From positions 189,228 through 253,227 of the forward strand of contig JAHDEC010000002.1 in NCBI GenBank assembly GCA_020629035.1: 64,000 bases of DNA, given 5' to 3'. A program made the position numbers and the translations under genes. This DNA comes from Saprospiraceae bacterium. GTDB lineage: Bacteria; Bacteroidota; Bacteroidia; Chitinophagales; Saprospiraceae. Under the pieces are notes generated by a model. It worked only from the letters and a program-made list of their open reading frames with translations, did not search any database and was not told the DNA's origin. Positions 1 to 8,385 of this stretch are shown piece after piece (the stretch's first letter is position 1; the number at the start of each line of letters is the position of its first letter).

Positions 1-175
1 AAGCATCATTATTTGGAAATTCGATTCGCTCCCACTCATCCTGGACGGATTGCTTTACATATAAAGCTTTGCCTGAATTTAGGAATAATGTTTCGTCCAG
101 CACATCGAAATTTATCATTGATGTACCATAGAGACCTGGTAAGGCTTCGAAACTGATTAGATAAACAATACTCAT
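1..175 (-). CDS. Partial hypothetical protein, cut by left edge
   Basis: An open minus-strand frame runs from an ATG at 175 off the left edge, giving 58 residues with no stop. The start reads MSIVYLISFEALPGLYG and has no signal peptide. Later residues alternate in a beta-strand-like way (NFDVLDETLFLNSGKALYV). The ATG lies immediately after the T-tract of the receptor terminator, so there is almost no room for its own promoter or leader. It might depend on readthrough, start further downstream, or be spurious. I recognise no family. Confidence 0.4.
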   Translation of the reverse strand, partial: MSIVYLISFEALPGLYGTSMINFDVLDETLFLNSGKALYVKQSVQDEWERIEFPNNDA

Positions 176-176
176 T

Positions 177-200
177 AAAAAAGGGGAGCACTGCTCCCCT
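177..200 (-). terminator. Intrinsic terminator of the TonB receptor gene
   Basis: A perfect 9-bp inverted repeat (AGGGGAGCA / TGCTCCCCT, one-base spacer) is followed on the minus strand by a run of T. It lies 36 bases after the receptor stop codon. Confidence 0.85.
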
Positions 201-235
201 ATCACTTGTCACTCTCTTAAATCAATAGATCAATT

Positions 236-2620
236 TTAAAATTCAATTCGATAATTTATAAATGGAAACAGACCAGTTTGGCTTATAATTTCTTTGTCAA
301 GCGTTTCGTCATTATAATCGAAACCGAATACGTTTTGTCGATTAGTGGCATTCTGAACATCCAATCGTATCGAATGAGTTGTTTTTTCACGGTTAGTAGT
401 CAAATTAATACCTAAATCGAGTCTTCCATAAGGCATTGCCTTTTCAGCGTATAATTGATCTGGGTCTTTCTTTGCTTCCCCTTCTAAAAGAGATCTTTCT
501 AAATCTAAAGGTGTGTACCTTCTTCCTCCAGCTACAACAAATCTTCCATTCACACCAAGGGTTCTATCTTTTGTTCCTCTTAGTTGCCATTCTTTACCAG
601 CTACTGTATTTAAAGTGAAATTGCCATTATATATAGTGTTGTATTTAGTCCCATTAGGGGCGACAAATTTAGAATCATAGAGTGAACCAGTTAACATATA
701 ATAGTTGCCATTAGATAGAAATTTTTCAAAAGTTAGATCAATTCCTACGTTATAACCTTTGCCAGTTTCTTGAGCATTTTCAAGTCCAATATAGTCCCAG
801 ATGGTTCCGGCGTTCAACATTGAAAAAGTGGAACTCTCGTCAGATGCTTCTGCAATATTGTATAAATATTGGTAATAGAGTTCTGTTTTAATCCGCATTT
901 TGGGATTGATAAATACATCATATGCCAGCACATTATGCCAAGACTTTCTTAATCCTAATTGATCTTTGTTGTCAACAGGATTCCCGCCGTAAGATAGTCC
1001 CTCAAAAAAATAGAATCCCATATGTTCCATCTTACTATGCAAGCCTGTAGAAAAGGTTAAACTACTTTTTGGGGTCATTTGATATTGTGCTGATGCTCTT
1101 GGTTCAATGCTGTTTTTAGTATTAAAAATTAGTTGAGAGTAATGTAAGCCACTATTAAAACTAAATCTTTCATTGACTCTATGATTCAACTGGAAAAATG
1201 ATTGAAATAAACCACCTGTTGCCTTATTATCATAAAAGGTAAAAAGCGAATTAAGGCTATCTATTCTTTCAATACTACTGAACGAAAAGTCTTCTACACC
1301 ATAGACCATACCCGCTCTAAAATTGTTTTTAGCATTGATCTTTCGGCTATAGGTCATTGAACTTCTGATTGTATGCTGCTTTGATAAATCTTTAAATGCA
1401 TCTATACGCTGGTAGTTATTTAGGGTGTCAAGATAATATGCTTCGACATCATAATTCTGTCTTGCACCAAGCACCACAGTCCTTAAATAGCTTTTGTCAT
1501 CAAGTAGTATCTTATGGGAAATTCCCACGGTTTGCATTGCTGTATATTGACTGAAACCTTCATTATCGTCTTCTGACTCCCATTCTGAAGTGTCTGGAAC
1601 AATATCTCCAGTCGCAAGATTGGACCCTCCAAGGCCAAACACTGCAAAGTTTCCAAATTTCTGACTTGGAAAATTTAGTTTAAAGGATAAGTCGCTATAG
1701 CTCGGAAGGACATCACCTGTGGGACTAAGACCTATTTTTTGCAAGATTCCCAATGTCGCATACCTGTAATTTAACAAATAAGATGCTTTACCACCTTTTT
1801 TAAATGGACCTTCCGCCGCTGCTTCAATTCCCATAACGCCAGCCATAAAAGCATATTCACGCTGTTGATTATTTCCGGTCCTTAGATTTAAATCAAAGAC
1901 AGCTGCATTGGCATTTCCAAATTCCGCAGGAAAAGCTCCAGTGTAAAAATCAGAATTACTCAAAGTACTACTACTTAGCATACTAATTCCCCCTCCAGAA
2001 TTCCCTAATTCCCCAAAATGATTAGGACTAGGTATTTCAATTCCTTCAAGTCTCCACAATACACCTGCCGGTGAATTACCTCGAACCACGATTTGATTAC
2101 TCAGATCATCAGTCGCACCTACCGAAACACCCGCATAATTAAGTGCCATTCTAGCTGGATCATAAGCTGCTGCCGCATAACGTGAAGTTTCTTCCACACT
2201 AAACGTTCGAGCACTTACTGAAGCAAATTCATTCAAAGCTTTCCTTTTATCTATTTGTTCACTCGCTATGATGGTTACTTCTTCAAGCATTTCCAAAGAT
2301 TCCACCAAACCAATTTCTAAGACTAATTCTTTACCGGCACTTAAATTAATGCCATTAAGAAATCGAGATTCGTAGCCTAAATAGCTTACCTCTATGTCAT
2401 GTCGACCCACTGGCACATTAGAAAATTTAAAATCTCCATCTAAACCCGAAGAAATACCCATTTTAGGATCTGTTGTATGGATGATGATGTTTGCACCTGG
2501 CAAAGTAGTCAAGGAAACTTGGTCTATAATTTTACCTCTAATATTTTGGCTTATTTCCTGAGCTATCATCGAAGGGCATAAAAGTATACACAGTAATAAA
2601 GTCAGTGATATTGTTTTCAT
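236..2620 (-). CDS. TonB-dependent receptor with carboxypeptidase-regulatory-like N-terminus
   Basis: Outer-membrane TonB-dependent transporter of 794 residues. The chosen ATG at 2620 opens a signal peptide (MKTISLTLLLCILLCPSMIAQ); the longer frame back to 2683 adds a polar stretch unlike a leader. After the signal comes a carboxypeptidase-regulatory-like domain (about residues 25-110: GKIIDQVSLTTLPGANI, then DGDFKFSNVPVGRHDIEVSY). A plug domain (about 120-260, with NQIVVRGNSPAGVLWRLEG) and a long beta-barrel follow, ending in the aromatic residue F. It is not obviously SusC: no SusD partner is adjacent and the plug lacks typical SusC signatures. The substrate cannot be told from sequence. 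The gene is monocistronic or first of a short unit, with a strong terminator after it. Confidence 0.9.
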   Translation of the reverse strand: MKTISLTLLLCILLCPSMIAQEISQNIRGKIIDQVSLTTLPGANIIIHTTDPKMGISSGLDGDFKFSNVPVGRHDIEVSYLGYESRFLNGINLSAGKELVLEIGLVESLEMLEEVTIIASEQIDKRKALNEFASVSARTFSVEETSRYAAAAYDPARMALNYAGVSVGATDDLSNQIVVRGNSPAGVLWRLEGIEIPSPNHFGELGNSGGGISMLSSSTLSNSDFYTGAFPAEFGNANAAVFDLNLRTGNNQQREYAFMAGVMGIEAAAEGPFKKGGKASYLLNYRYATLGILQKIGLSPTGDVLPSYSDLSFKLNFPSQKFGNFAVFGLGGSNLATGDIVPDTSEWESEDDNEGFSQYTAMQTVGISHKILLDDKSYLRTVVLGARQNYDVEAYYLDTLNNYQRIDAFKDLSKQHTIRSSMTYSRKINAKNNFRAGMVYGVEDFSFSSIERIDSLNSLFTFYDNKATGGLFQSFFQLNHRVNERFSFNSGLHYSQLIFNTKNSIEPRASAQYQMTPKSSLTFSTGLHSKMEHMGFYFFEGLSYGGNPVDNKDQLGLRKSWHNVLAYDVFINPKMRIKTELYYQYLYNIAEASDESSTFSMLNAGTIWDYIGLENAQETGKGYNVGIDLTFEKFLSNGNYYMLTGSLYDSKFVAPNGTKYNTIYNGNFTLNTVAGKEWQLRGTKDRTLGVNGRFVVAGGRRYTPLDLERSLLEGEAKKDPDQLYAEKAMPYGRLDLGINLTTNREKTTHSIRLDVQNATNRQNVFGFDYNDETLDKEIISQTGLFPFINYRIEF

Positions 2621-2845
2621 TGATTCTAATTTTGAATGTTTAAATCTTTTTCCCCGAGGATAAAATTTAGCGCTTAGAATCAAGGTATTCTTTTTTCCAG
2701 TTTTGTTGCAAAAGAAAAAACATTCTCTTTAAAAAAGAACATAAAGGATAGATTATCAGGTTTTTAGCAATATAAAAAAATATAATAAAGAATCAGTTAA
2801 GGTCTTTTCGATATCTAAAGAGCAAGACTATATAAGAACAGACAT

Positions 2846-2874
2846 AAAAAAAAGGGAGTCAAAAAACTCCCTTT
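2846..2874 (-). terminator. Intrinsic terminator after pruA
   Basis: Stem AAAGGGAGT / ACTCCCTTT with a six-base A-rich loop, followed on the minus strand by a long T-tract. It ends the coaD-pruA unit. The rest of 2621-2890 shows no gene and presumably contains the promoter of the TonB receptor. Confidence 0.85.
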
Positions 2875-2890
2875 AAATTCTAGTAAATAT

Positions 2891-4522
2891 TTATTCACTT
2901 TCTAGCCAAGGATATCTATAATCCTTAGCGGCAACGAAACTCTCTTTTATGGTTTGAGGAGAAATCCATCGATAAAGATTAAGCTTACTTCCTGCTTTAT
3001 CATTGGTTCCAGACCCTCTGGCTCCACCAAATGGTTGTTGGGCAACTACTGATCCTGTAGGCTTATCATTAATGTAGAAATTTCCTGTTGCATGCCTTAA
3101 TTTTTGGCTTGCATGAGCAATGACGTCTCTGTGCTTAGCAAATATAGAACCTGTTAGTGCATAATCAGAAGTATTATCCACGATGTCAAGCATTTCGTCA
3201 AACTTATCGTCTTCATACACATAAATACTTAAAACAGGTCCAAATATTTCTTCACACATAGTTTTAAACATAGGATCCTTAACCTTAATAACAGTTGGGT
3301 CTATGAAGTATCCTTCTGACTTGTCATAGCCTCCTCCAATTAAAATATCAGCATCATTACTTGATTTTGCATGGTCTAAGTATGAGGCTATATTATCGAA
3401 TGATTTTTCATCAATTACGGCATTTATATAGTTTCCAAAATCTTCTGTGGTTCCCATTTTAAAACTCTCTATATCAGCTTTAAGGTAACTCCAAACTTCA
3501 TCCCACATCGAAGCAGGAATATAAGCTCTAGAAGCCGCAGAACATTTTTGACCTTGATATTCAAATGAAGCTCTTGTTAATGCCGTGGCAACCATTTTTG
3601 CATTAGCTGAATGGTGGGCTACTACAAAGTCTTTTCCCCCAGTCTCCCCTACTATTCTTGGATAAGCACGATAAGTATGTATATTTTCGCCTATTGTCTT
3701 CCATAAATGCTTGAATACTCCAGTACTTCCTGTAAAGTGTAATCCAGCTAAATCTCGGTGTTTAAACACAACATCTCCCATAGCGGGGCCATCTCCCATA
3801 ACCATATTAATGACTCCATCTGGTAAACCTGCCTCTTCAAAAATTTCCATGATAACTGCTGCTGAATACACTTGTGAGTCTGCTGGCTTCCATACGATGG
3901 TATTTCCTAGCATGGCTGGTGCACTAGATAAATTACCTGCAATCGCTGTAAAATTAAATGGAGTAATCGCAAAAATAAACCCCTCTAGTGGGCGATATTC
4001 TATCTTATTCCAAACACCGGGTGTATTAATTGGCTGGTCTTTATATATCTCAGTCATGTACTGAACATTAAATCTCAGAAAGTCCGCAAATTCGGCAATC
4101 GCATCCACCGCAGATTGATAAACATTCTTTGATTGACAAAGCATAGTTGCCGCATTCATTTTATCTCTGTAAGGGCCACATAACAAATCTGCAGCTTTTA
4201 AAAATATAGCGGCTCTATCTTGCCAAGGCATTGCCTCCCAAGCTGGTTTTGCAGCTAAAGCAGCATCAATAGCCATCTGAAAATGAGATGAATCCCCATT
4301 ACTAAATGTACCTAGGACATGGTTTAATTCATGTGGAGGTCTCATAGTTGATTTATTATCAGTATGAATCTTCTTACCTCCGATGGTCAATGGAATATCC
4401 ACTTGTTTGGACTTAGCTTCCTGAATGGCAGCCGTGATTCCTTTACGTTCAGAACTACCTTTTAAATAAGCGTAGATTGCTTCATTTTTTGCAACTGGAA
4501 CAGTTAAAAATGAGTTAGACAT
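2891..4522 (-). CDS. pruA: 1-pyrroline-5-carboxylate dehydrogenase (L-glutamate gamma-semialdehyde dehydrogenase)
   Basis: Aldehyde dehydrogenase of the proline-catabolic type, oxidising glutamate semialdehyde to glutamate with NAD. At 543 residues it matches the free-standing ALDH4A1-like form, not the bifunctional PutA. Visible motifs are the NAD-binding ITPFNFTAIAGN segment, the glutamate region VGETGGKDFVV, and the catalytic cysteine in YQGQKCSAASRAY (Cys327). The C-terminal PTGSVVAQQPFGGARGSGTN signature of this family is present. It lies 14 bases downstream of coaD on the same strand and is probably cotranscribed. No proline dehydrogenase is in the window, so putA must lie elsewhere. 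Confidence 0.95.
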   Translation of the reverse strand: MSNSFLTVPVAKNEAIYAYLKGSSERKGITAAIQEAKSKQVDIPLTIGGKKIHTDNKSTMRPPHELNHVLGTFSNGDSSHFQMAIDAALAAKPAWEAMPWQDRAAIFLKAADLLCGPYRDKMNAATMLCQSKNVYQSAVDAIAEFADFLRFNVQYMTEIYKDQPINTPGVWNKIEYRPLEGFIFAITPFNFTAIAGNLSSAPAMLGNTIVWKPADSQVYSAAVIMEIFEEAGLPDGVINMVMGDGPAMGDVVFKHRDLAGLHFTGSTGVFKHLWKTIGENIHTYRAYPRIVGETGGKDFVVAHHSANAKMVATALTRASFEYQGQKCSAASRAYIPASMWDEVWSYLKADIESFKMGTTEDFGNYINAVIDEKSFDNIASYLDHAKSSNDADILIGGGYDKSEGYFIDPTVIKVKDPMFKTMCEEIFGPVLSIYVYEDDKFDEMLDIVDNTSDYALTGSIFAKHRDVIAHASQKLRHATGNFYINDKPTGSVVAQQPFGGARGSGTNDKAGSKLNLYRWISPQTIKESFVAAKDYRYPWLESE

Positions 4523-4536
4523 ATATGGTTAAATTT

Positions 4537-5028
4537 TTATGATGGTTTAGTATTAAGTTCTTCGGATATAGTGCTAGGAACAAAAGCACTAACATCTCCA
4601 TTTCCTTTTATAATTTCTCTGACTATAGTACTACTAATGTGACTATATGCTGGTTTACTAATAAGAAATACAGTCTCCACATTATCACCAATAATAGAGT
4701 TTAACTGACTTATGGTTTTTTCATAGTCAAAATCACTTGCATTTCTTAAACCTCGAAGGAGAAAATGGGCATTGACTTCTTTACAATAGTTTACGGTAAG
4801 ACCTTCAAAATGTCCTATCGCTACCTTTTCATTATTTGCAAAAACATCCTGTAACCAGTTAAGTCTTTCTTCAAGAGAAAAAAGGTATTTCTTCTGTGAG
4901 TTAATGCCAATGGCAACATAAATTTTATCAAATACTTGGGATGCTCTATTAACCAAGTCAACATGTCCCTTTGTAATTGGATCGAATGACCCTGGGAAGA
5001 CAGCAATTTTTTGTTGATTTGTATTCAC
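4537..5028 (-). CDS. coaD: Phosphopantetheine adenylyltransferase
   Basis: Catalyses the penultimate step of coenzyme A synthesis, adenylating 4'-phosphopantetheine to dephospho-CoA in the cytoplasm. The 163-residue length is normal for the family. The nucleotidyltransferase signatures are clear: FPGSFDPITKGHVDLVNRA with the T/HxGH motif near the N-terminus, LLRGLRNASDFDYE in the middle, and ISSTIVREI near the C-terminus. The start codon is GTG; an in-frame TAA lies directly upstream, and no later start would keep the first nucleotide-binding motif. It leads a two-gene unit with pruA. Confidence 0.95.
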   Translation of the reverse strand: MNTNQQKIAVFPGSFDPITKGHVDLVNRASQVFDKIYVAIGINSQKKYLFSLEERLNWLQDVFANNEKVAIGHFEGLTVNYCKEVNAHFLLRGLRNASDFDYEKTISQLNSIIGDNVETVFLISKPAYSHISSTIVREIIKGNGDVSAFVPSTISEELNTKPS

Positions 5029-5085
5029 TTATGTACCTAAATTAATACGATAAAGGTAAGTGTACTCAATTTAAAAATGGATGAT

Positions 5086-5601
5086 TTAGAGTTCTTTTAA
5101 ATGTAAACTTTTAAAATACTTCTTAGCAGCTTGAGATAAGAGTTGTCTAGCATCTGCACTCACCTGCTGAATGATCATTTTGTCAACAAGCAATATAGCC
5201 CTGCCTTTTTGAAAATAGGCATCATTTAATTTAATTCTAAATGCTACACTGGGAATACCCCCAAAGGTTTCAATACTTGCATATTCCACTGAGGTTCCAT
5301 TCTGAATAGCTATATTATCGGGAATAGAAAGTAATAATGAGTCTACCAAATCTGGAAACTCATCTAACACATCCAAGACTTCAGATGGGTATGTATAATG
5401 ACTGAAGGAATACTCAATACCTAGGTCTTTAGCAGAAGATCTATACGTTGCAATGGTTAACTCACCTACTGAAGTCAAGGCTTCATCAATACTTAGTTCC
5501 ATAACCTGAGGGCATTCAAAAGAACAATATTTGCCAATGTCATAATGGTTCCAAACATCTTGGCTCCAAATTGAAAATATTGCTAGTAATAAAAGCGGCA
5601 T
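5086..5601 (-). CDS. Small secreted protein of unknown function
   Basis: A 171-residue protein beginning with a short hydrophobic leader (MPLLLLAIFSIWSQ) that looks like a signal peptide lacking the usual basic n-region. An in-frame stop lies just upstream, so no longer start exists. The mature part has an early cysteine pair (CSFECP) and a mixed alpha/beta pattern; the C-terminus (ARQLLSQAAKKYFKSL) is helical. I do not recognise the family. Its start is only 23 bases from that of the divergent WG-repeat lipoprotein, so the two must share or overlap promoter sequence. Confidence 0.65.
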   Translation of the reverse strand: MPLLLLAIFSIWSQDVWNHYDIGKYCSFECPQVMELSIDEALTSVGELTIATYRSSAKDLGIEYSFSHYTYPSEVLDVLDEFPDLVDSLLLSIPDNIAIQNGTSVEYASIETFGGIPSVAFRIKLNDAYFQKGRAILLVDKMIIQQVSADARQLLSQAAKKYFKSLHLKEL

Positions 5602-5624
5602 ATTATATATCTTCGTTTATAACT

Positions 5625-6788
5625 ATGAAGCTAACCAGATTATTGCAACTTTGTTTTTTTAGCATCCTTCTTTTTGCTTGTCAAGAAGATTCTACTAACC
5701 TTCCCCCTTCAGAAGCAGATTATTTTAATGATTATGAACCAGATGCTATGAAATGGGGATTGGTCGATGCTAATAATCATATCATTGTTGATAATGTTTA
5801 CGATGATTTGTTAGATCCCATCAACGATCAATTAATAGCAGCAAATCTTAAGGGGAAATGGGGTTTTATTAATAAAGATGGAAAAACTATTATCCCATTT
5901 AGTTATAAGACAGTTAAGAACTTCTCAGACAATTATGCTTTTGTGCAATTGTTTGATAATTCCTGGAAATTAATTAACCAATCTGACAAGGTCATCCATG
6001 AAGTAAAAGGTCAAAGCTTTACTCAGGTTCAAGAAGACATGTTTGCCGTAAAGAGTATCAAAGGATGGCAATTTATCAATGCCGCAACCAATGATTCCAT
6101 TGATCAGGCCTTTTTTAAAGTCAATGATTTTAAAAACGGATTATGTATTGTTAAAAACCATGAAAATTATGGTGTAATAAACAAGTCTGGTGATGCAGTC
6201 CTGGAATTTAAATATGATAAAATAACTCATGATACAGAGGCTGGTAGATTTATAGGAAAAGTAGGAAAGCAATACGTACTAATTAATGAAAGTGGAAAAA
6301 GGCTGGATCCACTTGCTTATGATAAAATCACTAGCTCTCAAGAAAGTACATTTGCTTATAAAAAAGATGATAGTTGGTTTTTAAGCAGAGCCAATGCACC
6401 AGTTACTAAGATTGAGGGGTCAAAAATAATGAATGCTTCGGATGGTTTTTGGTTGGTAAAAAAGGATAACTTATTTGGTGTCTATAATAACCAGGCTAAA
6501 GAAATCCTCACTCCAACATATCCAATGATTCAGCAATTTCAAGACAGCATCGCAGTGGTAATGAAGGATAAATCAAACTGGAATTATATAAATGCTGAAG
6601 GACAGGAGCTCCTTCCATTTGATTTACCAATTGCCTTTGATTTTAAAAACGGTTACGCAAGAATAGCCACGCCTGATGGTGTAATGTTTCTAAATAAATC
6701 AGGAAAATTAATGAAGAATTTAGTATTTCCAGAGATTAAGGATTTTCATAACGGTCTAGCCAGATTTCAAGACTATCCTAAATCATAA
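5625..6788 (+). CDS. WG-repeat lipoprotein
   Basis: A 387-residue predicted lipoprotein. The ATG at 5625 opens a type II signal peptide (MKLTRLLQLCFFSILLFAC) with Cys19 as the lipidation site; an upstream in-frame start would add a leader that spoils it. The mature protein is a series of WG (KWG-type) beta repeats, for example KWGFINKDGKTIIPFSYKTV, YGVINKSGDAVLEFKYD and FGVYNNQAKEILTPTYPMI. Such repeats are common in cell-surface proteins of Bacteroidota and are usually taken as binding scaffolds; the ligand is unknown. It is transcribed divergently from the small secreted protein. Confidence 0.85.
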   Translation: MKLTRLLQLCFFSILLFACQEDSTNLPPSEADYFNDYEPDAMKWGLVDANNHIIVDNVYDDLLDPINDQLIAANLKGKWGFINKDGKTIIPFSYKTVKNFSDNYAFVQLFDNSWKLINQSDKVIHEVKGQSFTQVQEDMFAVKSIKGWQFINAATNDSIDQAFFKVNDFKNGLCIVKNHENYGVINKSGDAVLEFKYDKITHDTEAGRFIGKVGKQYVLINESGKRLDPLAYDKITSSQESTFAYKKDDSWFLSRANAPVTKIEGSKIMNASDGFWLVKKDNLFGVYNNQAKEILTPTYPMIQQFQDSIAVVMKDKSNWNYINAEGQELLPFDLPIAFDFKNGYARIATPDGVMFLNKSGKLMKNLVFPEIKDFHNGLARFQDYPKS

Positions 6789-6806
6789 TTTATATAGAAA
6801 GCTGTG

Positions 6807-6814
6807 TATATTTG
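6807..6814 (+). promoter_or_regulatory. Candidate Bacteroidota -7 promoter element for lpdA
   Basis: The sequence TATATTTG matches the Bacteroidota -7 consensus TAnnTTTG exactly and lies 38 bases before the lpdA start. I could not see a convincing -33 TTTG partner. Confidence 0.5.
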
Positions 6815-6852
6815 CGCCTCTTAAAATGAATTAATCCAAGTAATAAATAGAT

Positions 6853-8250
6853 ATGAATTTTGATATAATAATTATAGGTAGTGGACCCGGTGGATATCCA
6901 GCAGCTATTCGAGCAAGCCAATTAGGTAAAAAAGTAGCAATCGTAGAAAGAGAAAAACTAGGTGGCATCTGCTTAAACTGGGGCTGTATCCCTACAAAGG
7001 CACTTATTAAAAGTGCTCAAGTATTTAATTATATACAACATGCAGATGATTATGGAATTTCAGTAGGAAACTCTAAAGTTGATTTCAAAGGCGTTATTGG
7101 TCGAAGTCGTAATGTGGCAGAAGGCATGAGTAAAGGGATTAGTTTTTTAATGAAAAAGAACAAAATCACTGTAATCGAGGGGGAAGGAAAATTAGCTAGA
7201 GGGAAAAAAGTGGTGGTTACCAATAATGCAGGTGAAAAAGCAGAGTATACCGCAGATAGTATCATTTTAGCAACTGGAGGAAGAGCTAAAGAACTTCCAA
7301 TGTTACCGATTGATGGTAAAAAGATTATTGGCTATCGAGAAGCAATGACACTTCCAAAACAACCTAAGAGCATGGTGGTAGTCGGAGCTGGAGCTATCGG
7401 GACGGAATTTGCTTATGTGTATTCTTCGATGGGCACTCATGTAACTGTGGTGGAATATTTAGATCAAGGGCTTTTACCTAGAGAAGATAAGGATGTTTCC
7501 CAAGAACTAAACAAAGTATTTAAGAAAGCAGGTGTTGATGTCTTAGCTGGTTCTGCTGTAGAAAAAGTAGAAACGAAGGGTAAAACTTGTAAGGTCCACA
7601 TAAATAACAACAAGTCAGGTGAAAATAGTGTCATAGAGTGTGATGTAGTTCTTAGTGCCGCAGGAGTGAGTCCTAATACTGAAAACATTGGATTAGAGTT
7701 GCTAGGGATTAAAACCAATAGAGGTTTGGTAGAAGTTGATGAATTTTACAAAACTAATGTAAACGGTATTTATGCAATAGGTGATATTGTTCCGGGTCCA
7801 GCTTTAGCGCACGTTGCTACTGCAGAAGCCATCATATGCGTAGAAAAGATTTGTGGACACCACCCTACTCCGATTGATTACAACAATGTACCTTCTTGTA
7901 CATATTGTGTGCCTGAGGTGAGCAGTGTAGGCTACACAGAAGCTGCTGCTAAAGAAGCTGGATATGAAATTAAAGTGGGTAAATTTCCGTTTTCAGCATC
8001 AGGTAAAGCCAGTGCCGCTGGTGCTAAAGAAGGTTTTGTTAAAGTCATTTATGATGCTAAATATGGAGAATTACTAGGAGCTCACATGATCGGAAGTAAT
8101 GTAACAGAGATGATTGCAGAAATGGTAGCTGCAAGAGCATTGGAAACAACAGGTCATGAAATCTTGAAAGCAATTCATCCTCATCCAACTATGAGTGAGG
8201 CTGTGATGGAAGCAACGGCTGCGGCTTATGGTGAAGTAATTCACCTCTAG
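6853..8250 (+). CDS. lpdA: Dihydrolipoyl dehydrogenase
   Basis: The E3 flavoprotein of 2-oxo-acid dehydrogenase complexes and the glycine cleavage system, reoxidising dihydrolipoamide with NAD. All diagnostic features are visible in 465 residues. These are the FAD-binding IIGSGPGGYPAAIRA, the redox disulfide in GGICLNWGCIPTKA, the NAD-binding VVVGAGAIGTEFAYVY, the second FAD motif NGIYAIGDIV, and the C-terminal His-Glu active site HPHPTMSEAV. It stands alone between a TAnnTTTG motif and a strong terminator, with no E1 or E2 genes nearby, so it probably serves several complexes. Confidence 0.95.
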   Translation: MNFDIIIIGSGPGGYPAAIRASQLGKKVAIVEREKLGGICLNWGCIPTKALIKSAQVFNYIQHADDYGISVGNSKVDFKGVIGRSRNVAEGMSKGISFLMKKNKITVIEGEGKLARGKKVVVTNNAGEKAEYTADSIILATGGRAKELPMLPIDGKKIIGYREAMTLPKQPKSMVVVGAGAIGTEFAYVYSSMGTHVTVVEYLDQGLLPREDKDVSQELNKVFKKAGVDVLAGSAVEKVETKGKTCKVHINNNKSGENSVIECDVVLSAAGVSPNTENIGLELLGIKTNRGLVEVDEFYKTNVNGIYAIGDIVPGPALAHVATAEAIICVEKICGHHPTPIDYNNVPSCTYCVPEVSSVGYTEAAAKEAGYEIKVGKFPFSASGKASAAGAKEGFVKVIYDAKYGELLGAHMIGSNVTEMIAEMVAARALETTGHEILKAIHPHPTMSEAVMEATAAAYGEVIHL

Positions 8251-8275
8251 TCAAAAGTCAGAAATAAATATATTG

Positions 8276-8306
8276 GCCAGTCAAGAGTCCTTGACTGGCT
8301 TTTTTT
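8276..8306 (+). terminator. Intrinsic terminator after lpdA
   Basis: A 10-bp stem (GCCAGTCAAG / CTTGACTGGC) with a four-base loop, followed by seven T. Confidence 0.9.
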
Positions 8307-8385
8307 ATGCTTATTTTTAAAATATTGGTAAATGATTGCAGCACTTTTAATTTGCTAAGCATTTACCTTATGTAAAATGGCAATT

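Noticed and set aside
3711-4064. 117-residue plus-strand frame inside pruA
   Set aside because: It is antisense to a strongly conserved dehydrogenase and shows no domain; it is a shadow frame.
5602-5624. Promoter motif TATCTTCG between divergent starts
   Set aside because: It differs from TAnnTTTG at one key base and lies too close to the start codon to be a normal promoter.
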